Source of the DNA: Aegilops tauschii subsp. strangulata
Taxonomy: Eukaryota > Streptophyta > Magnoliopsida > Poales > Poaceae
Assembly: GCF_002575655.3 (NCBI RefSeq)
Contig: NC_053037.3
Coordinates: 448,229,793 to 448,293,792 of the forward strand
DNA length: 64,000 bases
Reading direction: 5' to 3'
This document shows, one piece after another, positions 58,633 through 64,000 of the stretch (positions within the stretch are counted from its first letter, which is position 1; the number at the start of each line of letters is the position of its first letter). A program made the position numbers and the translations under genes. The notes under the pieces were generated by a model. It was not told the origin of the DNA, ran no database searches, and worked only from the letters and a program-made list of their open reading frames with translations.

Positions 58633-60594
58633 GAGTAGTTCCAAATACTTTCCATGCTAGATATATCATAGGCGATTCCCAGACAGAAAATAAAGTTTAT
58701 TCCTTTTTCCACCATACTTTCACTTTCCGTGGCTAACCGTATCCACGGGTGCCTTCCATACCAACACTTTCCAAGGAATTTTTTATTTGACAACATAAAG
58801 TAAATTCATTTTCATTTCGGGACTGGGCATCCCTAATGCCTTTGCCGTACTCTCGTGCAATGACAAGTGAATAAACACTCATCTTGAGAATAACACATCT
58901 AGCATGGAAATATATCAGCCACCCCCTACCGTTTCATGAGTAGTACGAGCATACAAAAGGGAAGTTTATTTTGAAAATTAGAGATGACACATACAAATTT
59001 GCTTAGAACGACAAAAGAACACGACATATAGGTAGGTATGGTGGACTCATGTGGCAAAAACTAGTTTAAAGGATTTTGGATGCACAAGTAGTGATCATAC
59101 TTAGTGCAAATGAAGGCTAGCAAAAGATTGAGAAGCATCCAACCAAGAAACGAAAAATCTCATAAGCGAGCATTAAGCATAACTAACACGGAATAATGCA
59201 CCACAAGTAGGATGTAATTTCATTGCATAACTATTGACTTTCATGCTTGCATAGGGAATCACAAACCTTAACACCAATATTCTTACTAAAGCATAATTAC
59301 TCATCAACATGACTCACATATTATATCAACATATCGTAAAACTATTACAAAGAATCAAGTTTATTTTGTCCAATGATCTTCATGAAAGTTTTTATTATAT
59401 CCTCCTTGGATATCTATCACTTTGGGTCTAGTTTCATATGTTGCTTTTGATAGCTCAAACAAATCCAAGTGAAGAACATGAGCATAAAAAAAATTCTTCT
59501 CTCAAAATAATTTAAGTGAAGCAAGAGAGAATTTCTTAATTTTTTTACTAACTCTCAAATAAATCTAACTGAAGCATGAGAGTATTTCTCCAAAAATACT
59601 AAAGCACACCGTGCTAAAAAAGATATAAGTGAAGCACTAGAGCAATTCCATAGCTCAAAAAGATTTAAGTGAAGCACAGAGAGCAATTCTAACAAGTCAT
59701 AACATAACGTGTCCAGCAAGGATTCATGACTAAAAATACAAAGTAAAACAAGCAAAGACTCAAATCATACAAGACGCTCCAAGCAAAACTCATAATATGT
59801 GACGAATAAAAATATAGTTTCAAGTAAACTACCGATGGTTGTTAGAAGAAAGAGGGGATGCCACTTGGGGGCATCCCAAGCTTAGTTGCTTGATACTTCT
59901 TGAATATTATCTTGGGGTTCCATGGGCATCCCCAAGCTTAGCCTTTTGCTAATCCTTATTCCTTCATCCATCGTAATGTCACCCAAAACTTCAAAACTTC
60001 AATCACACAAAACTGAACAAAACCTTCATGAGCTCCGTTAGTATAAGAAAGCAAATCAACACTATAAGTACTGTTGCAAACCCATTCATATTTTATTTTT
60101 GCATTATATCTACTGTATTCCAACTTTTCCATGGCAAAAACTCTTCAAAGAAAACCAGAGAATCATCAAAACAAGCACACAACGCAGAACATAATCTGTC
60201 AAAATAGAACAGACTGTAGCAATCTGGAAATTTCGAATACTTATGTAACTCCAAAAATTCTGAAAAATTAGGACAATGTGAGCAATTTGTATATTAATCT
60301 TCTGCAAAAACAATCAGTATTTTATCGCGCTTCTGTTAGAAATGAAAATTATTTTCTTGGGCACAAAAGTTTTTGTTTTTCAGCAAGATCAAATTAACTA
60401 TCACCCAACATGATCCCAAAGGCTTTGCTTGGCACAAACACTAATTAAAACACAAAAAGCACAATCATAACAGTAGCATAATTGTGCAAACACTCAAGAA
60501 TAGAAAGAAAAAGACAAAAATAAATTTTATTCATTGGGTTGCCTCCCAACAAGCGCTATCATTTTATGCCCCTAGCTAGGCATAATGCAAAGAT
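58633..60594 (-). mobile_element. Retrotransposon X, non-coding interior (3' part), truncated
   Basis: Minus-strand element. The part at 58640-58810 (CTTTCCATGCTAGATATATC, ACGGGTGCCTTCC, GGGACTGGGCATCCC) is related to 63840-63960 near the window end, so it is the same kind of 3' interior. AAGCTTGGG-type purine tracts on the minus strand occur near 59875 and 59935. No pol motif is present, and the 3' LTR expected at the left is missing. Confidence 0.6.
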
Positions 60595-61296
60595 CTAAGT
60601 AGTGTCATCTTTGTTTTTATTTTCCTTAGAGGTATCCTTGTCAGCAGGTTTTGTAAAGACAACATAGAACACCTTATCCATACAGACTTTAACACTATCA
60701 AGTTGCTTATCATCATATCCTTTTTGATTTCCGGCAACAATCCAAGAATAGTGTTGATTAACATCATTGAAAACTTGTTGGGTTATATCTAAAACATGGA
60801 CTTCCTTTTTAAGATTCTCATCAAAGATTTGATTGTCCCCAAGCAAATGTCTTAGCACATAATCACTATTATAAAGAATTTCATCTATCACTGGTTTTTC
60901 ATTATTCATACCATAGCAATCAAAACTTTCCCTTGCTTCCCGTACTATGCAATCAAATTCATTCATAAGAACAAGGGTGGCCAACTTTTTAGCTTTGGGG
61001 TTCTTTATAACGGGTAACTCAAAAAACAATCTTTGCAAGGTAGGATGCGTATGGATAAATTTATTTTCAAGTTTCAGGACTAGTGTTGAAATAGCTTCTG
61101 CATAAGGTTTAGTCCTCTTAAGAATAGGAGCATCATCAAGACTCAAATTTCCAACACAATTGAAAAATTCTTGGATACGTTCTTTTCCTATAACATTCCC
61201 TTGCCCCAAAATAAAAGTGTTAGCATCCAGATTGCCAGATCGTCCAATTTTAGGAGTTAGGCCATCATCCGTTTCTGCCATACCAAAGTCACTCAT
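60595..61296 (-). CDS. Retrotransposon X protein of unknown function, 233 aa
   Basis: The ATG at 61296 opens MSDFGMAETDDGLTPKIGRS, and the frame ends in a Lys/Asp/Thr-rich tail (KENKNKDDTT) with TAG or an equivalent stop at 60595. Upstream is a leader and then a primer binding site, so this is the first ORF of the element, where gag would be. It has no zinc knuckle, protease or RT motif. The sequence is soluble-looking, alpha-helical and largely uninterrupted, so it may be under constraint or young. The frame is open far upstream of the ATG through leader and LTR; I prefer the ATG at 61296 because it lies after the primer binding site. Confidence 0.6.
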   Translation of the reverse strand: MSDFGMAETDDGLTPKIGRSGNLDANTFILGQGNVIGKERIQEFFNCVGNLSLDDAPILKRTKPYAEAISTLVLKLENKFIHTHPTLQRLFFELPVIKNPKAKKLATLVLMNEFDCIVREARESFDCYGMNNEKPVIDEILYNSDYVLRHLLGDNQIFDENLKKEVHVLDITQQVFNDVNQHYSWIVAGNQKGYDDKQLDSVKVCMDKVFYVVFTKPADKDTSKENKNKDDTT

Positions 61297-61471
61297 GGTG
61301 ACGAATCTAGCAAACAAAAATCCAACGAGAAACGCGAACAAGAAAGAGGGCGAATAAAACGGCAAATTTTTGTGAAGTGGGGGAGAGGAAAACGAGAGGC
61401 AAATGGCAAATAATGTAAATTGCAAGGAGATGAGATTTTTCATTAGGAACCTAGTAGATGTTGATGATGTC

Positions 61472-61489
61472 TCCCCGGCAACGGCCCCA
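61472..61489 (-). other. Primer binding site of retrotransposon X
   Basis: Minus strand reads TGGGGCCGTTGCCGGGGA, one base different from the common plant gypsy site TGGCGCCGTTGCCGGGGA. It lies about 11 bp from the inner end of the LTR fragment at 61501. Confidence 0.8.
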
Positions 61490-61500
61490 GAAATTCCTTT

Positions 61501-61848
61501 TGATGCGGCTTGAACTACGTCGGTATTTCCCCAAAGAGGAAGGGATGATGCAGCACAGCTACGGTAGGTATTTCGCTCAGTGATGAGACCAAGGTTATCC
61601 AACCAGTAGGAAAACCACGCAACACTACGTGAGCAGCACCTACACACAAATAACAAATACTCGCAACCCGACGTATTAAAGGGGTTGTCAATCCCTTTCG
61701 GGCAAAGGCGCCAGAAATTGGCAAGTAGACGGGATAAAAATTGTGATAGATTGATAAATGCAAATAAAAGCAAATAAAATTCAGCGAGGTATTTTTGGAT
61801 TTTTTGGATTAATAGATCTGAAAATAAAAGCAAATAAAAATAGATCGC
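61501..61848 (-). repeat. Retrotransposon X, 5' LTR fragment cut by element Y
   Basis: From TGATGCGGCTTGAACTACG (minus-strand LTR end ...CATCA) through TACGTCGGTATTTCC..AAAGAGGAAG and AATACTCGCAACCCGACG to AAAAATAGATCGC. It stops where a different LTR begins at 61849. By its shape the rest of the LTR should lie beyond element Y, outside the window. Confidence 0.65.
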
Positions 61849-63230
61849 TGATAACCCACAAGTATAGGGGATCGCAACAGTTTTCGAGGGTAGAGTATTC
61901 AACCCAAATTTATTGATTCGACACAAGGGGAGCCAAAGAATATTCTCAAGTATTAGCAGTTGAGTTGTCAATTCAACCACACCTGGAAGACTTAATATCT
62001 GCAGCAAAGTATTTAGTAGCAAAGTAGTATGGAAGCAACGGTAGCGGTAGCAAAAGTAACAGTAGCAGTTTTGTAGTAATTGTAACAGTGGCAGCGAAAA
62101 AGTAACTAAGCAAAGATCAATATGTGAAAAGCTCGTAGGCATTGGATCAGTGATGGATAATTATGTCGGATGCGATTCATCATGCAACAGTTATAACATA
62201 GGGTGACACAGAACTAGCTCTAGTTCATCAATATAATGTAGGCAGGTATTCCGAATATAGTCATACGTGCTTATGGAAAAGAACTTGCATGACATCTTTT
62301 TTCCTACCCTCCCGTGGCAGCGGGGTCCTATTGGAAACTAAGGGATATTAAGGCCTCCTTTTAATAGAGTACCGGACCAAAGCATTAACACTTAGTGAAT
62401 ACATGAACTCCTCAAACTACGGTCATCACCGGGAGTGGTCCCGATTATTGTCACCTCGGGGTTGCCGGATCATAACACATAGTAGGTGACTATTGACTTG
62501 CAAGATAGGATCAAGAACTCACATATATTCATGAAAACATAATAGGTTCAGATCTGAAATCATGGCACTCGGGCCCTAGTGACAAGCATTAAGCATAGCA
62601 AAGTCATAGCAACATCAATCTTAGAACATAATGGATACTAGGGATCAAACCCTAACAAAACTAACTTGATTACATGGTAAATCTCATCCAACCCATCACC
62701 GTCCAGCAAGCCTGCGATGGAATTACTCACGCACGGCTTTGAGCATCATGAAATTGGTGATGGAGGATGGTTGATGACGACGACGGCGACGGATTCCCCT
62801 CTCCGGAGCCCCGAACGGACTCCAGATCAGCCCTCCCCAGAGAGATTAGGGCTTGGCGGCGGCTCCGTATCGTAAAACACGATGAATCCTTCTCTTTGAT
62901 TTTTTCTCCCCGAACGTGAATATATAGAGTTGGAGTTGACGTCGGTGGAGCCTTAGGGGGCCCACGAGACAGGGGGCGCGCCCTCCACCCTCGTGGATAG
63001 GGTGTGGGGCCCCTGGTGTTGATTCTTTCGCCAGTATTTTTTATTTATTCCAAAAATATTCTTCGCGTTTCAGGTCATTCCGAGAACTTTTATTTCTGCA
63101 CAAAAATAACACCATGGCAATTCTGCTGAAAACAGCGTCAGTCCGGGTTAGTTCCATTCAAATCATGCCAGTTAGAGTCCAAAACAAGGGCAAAAGTGTT
63201 TGGAAAAGTAGATATGTTGGAGACGTATCG
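61849..63230 (-). repeat. Retrotransposon Y, 3' LTR
   Basis: TGATAACCCACAAGTATAGG...GGAGACGTATCG, 1382 bp; the last base is G where A is expected for a ...CA end. It is followed by a polypurine tract on the minus strand, so in sense this is the 3' LTR and the interior lies to the right. It includes AATATATAGAGTTGGAG near 62922 and GC-rich ACGACGGCGACGG near 62780. Confidence 0.8.
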
Positions 63231-63246
63231 ACTCCCCCAAGCTTAA
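63231..63246 (-). other. Polypurine tract of retrotransposon Y
   Basis: Minus strand reads TTAAGCTTGGGGGAGT right before the LTR start. Strong purine tract in the right place. Confidence 0.85.
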
Positions 63247-64000
63247 ACCTTTGCTTGTCCTCAAGCAATTCAGTTGACAAACTGAAAGTGATAAAGAAAA
63301 ACTTTTACAAACTCTATTCTCTCTTGTTGTTGTAAATATGTAAAGCCAACATTCAATTTTTCAGCAAAGATTATGAACTAACCATGTTCACAATAACATT
63401 TTTAGGTCTCATGTTTACTCATATCAATGGCATAATCAACTAGCGAGCAATAATAGTAAATCTCAGATGCTCAAAACAATCATAATATGATATAACAAGA
63501 AGGTATCTCGCTAGCCCTTTCTGAGACCGCAAAACATAAATGCAGAGCACCTCTGAAGATCAAGGACCGACTAAACATTGTAATTCGTGGTAGAAGATAT
63601 CCAGTCATAGTCATACTCAATGTAAACTAATAGTAATGCATCCAAATGACAGCGGTGCTGTCCAACTGGTGCTTTTTTAATAAGAGGATGATGACTCAAC
63701 ATAAAACTAAATAGATAGTCCCTTCGCAGAGGGAAGCAGGGATCTGTAGAGGTGCTAGAGCTCGATTTTTGAAATAGAGGTAAATAATATTTTGAGTGGC
63801 ATACTTTCAATGTCAACATAACAACCGAGAGATCTCGATATCTTCCATGCTACACACATTATAGGCGGTTCCCAAACAGAATGGTAGAGTTTATACTCCC
63901 CCACCACCAACAAGCATCAATCCATGGCTTGCCCGAAACAACGGGTGCCTCCAACTAACAACAGTCCTGGGGGATTTTTGTTTGCAATTATTTTGATTTG
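63247..64000 (-). mobile_element. Retrotransposon Y, 3' end of interior, cut by window edge
   Basis: Non-coding sequence with CTTGTCCTCAAGCAATTCAG and ATTATAGGCGGTTCCCAAAC, related to 58640-58810 of element X. No ORF with a known motif. The element continues beyond 64000. Confidence 0.7.

Overview
The window looks like repeat-rich nuclear DNA from a large-genome grass, most likely a Triticeae species (wheat, Aegilops, rye or barley type). This rests on the kinds of repeats seen: a satellite of about 500 bp, nested LTR retrotransposons with GCCGGC-rich or very long LTRs, Stowaway MITEs starting CTCCCTCCGT, Helitron-type ends, and decayed gene fragments with plant introns. No bacterial-type operons, tRNA genes, rRNA genes or CRISPR arrays were seen. 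I see no clearly functional host gene.

Layout. (1) 1-10517 and 24416-28395 are one tandem satellite array of roughly 499-505 bp monomers. It continues off the left edge and decays at its right edge. (2) 10518-24415 is a nearly complete 13.9 kb Ty3/gypsy retrotransposon inserted into one monomer, with a perfect 5-bp target duplication (TTGAC). Its gag-pol runs on the minus strand. A large spliced antisense gene with its own TATA box runs on the plus strand. Both genes are broken, and the five in-frame stops I located are all TAG. (3) 28712-29326 is an isolated GC-rich, alanine-rich ORF at the satellite edge. (4) 30525-42198 is a LARD-like element: two 4.0 kb LTRs around 3.6 kb of non-coding DNA. 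(5) 42410-47254 is a candidate Helitron carrying a frameshifted fragment that I read as alpha-glucan phosphorylase, plus internal tandem duplications. A second Helitron-type 5' end lies at 49767. (6) 49768-58632 is a patchwork: an EF-hand (calmodulin-like) pseudogene fragment, several Stowaway MITEs, local duplications, a triplicated exon-bearing segment and a CACTA-like terminus. (7) 58633-64000 holds parts of two nested minus-strand LTR retrotransposons. The first has a primer binding site and a 233-codon ORF. The second contributes one LTR and its 3' internal region, running off the right edge.

The retrotransposon parts fit one minus-strand scheme (5' LTR promoter, primer binding site, gag, protease, reverse transcriptase, gypsy RNase H, a second RNase H, integrase, polypurine tract, 3' LTR). 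The antisense gene is driven from the far end and converges on pol. The LARD-like element has every cis signal but no proteins, so it would depend on enzymes from other elements. The duplicated segments in the window allow several empty-site and filled-site comparisons without outside data.
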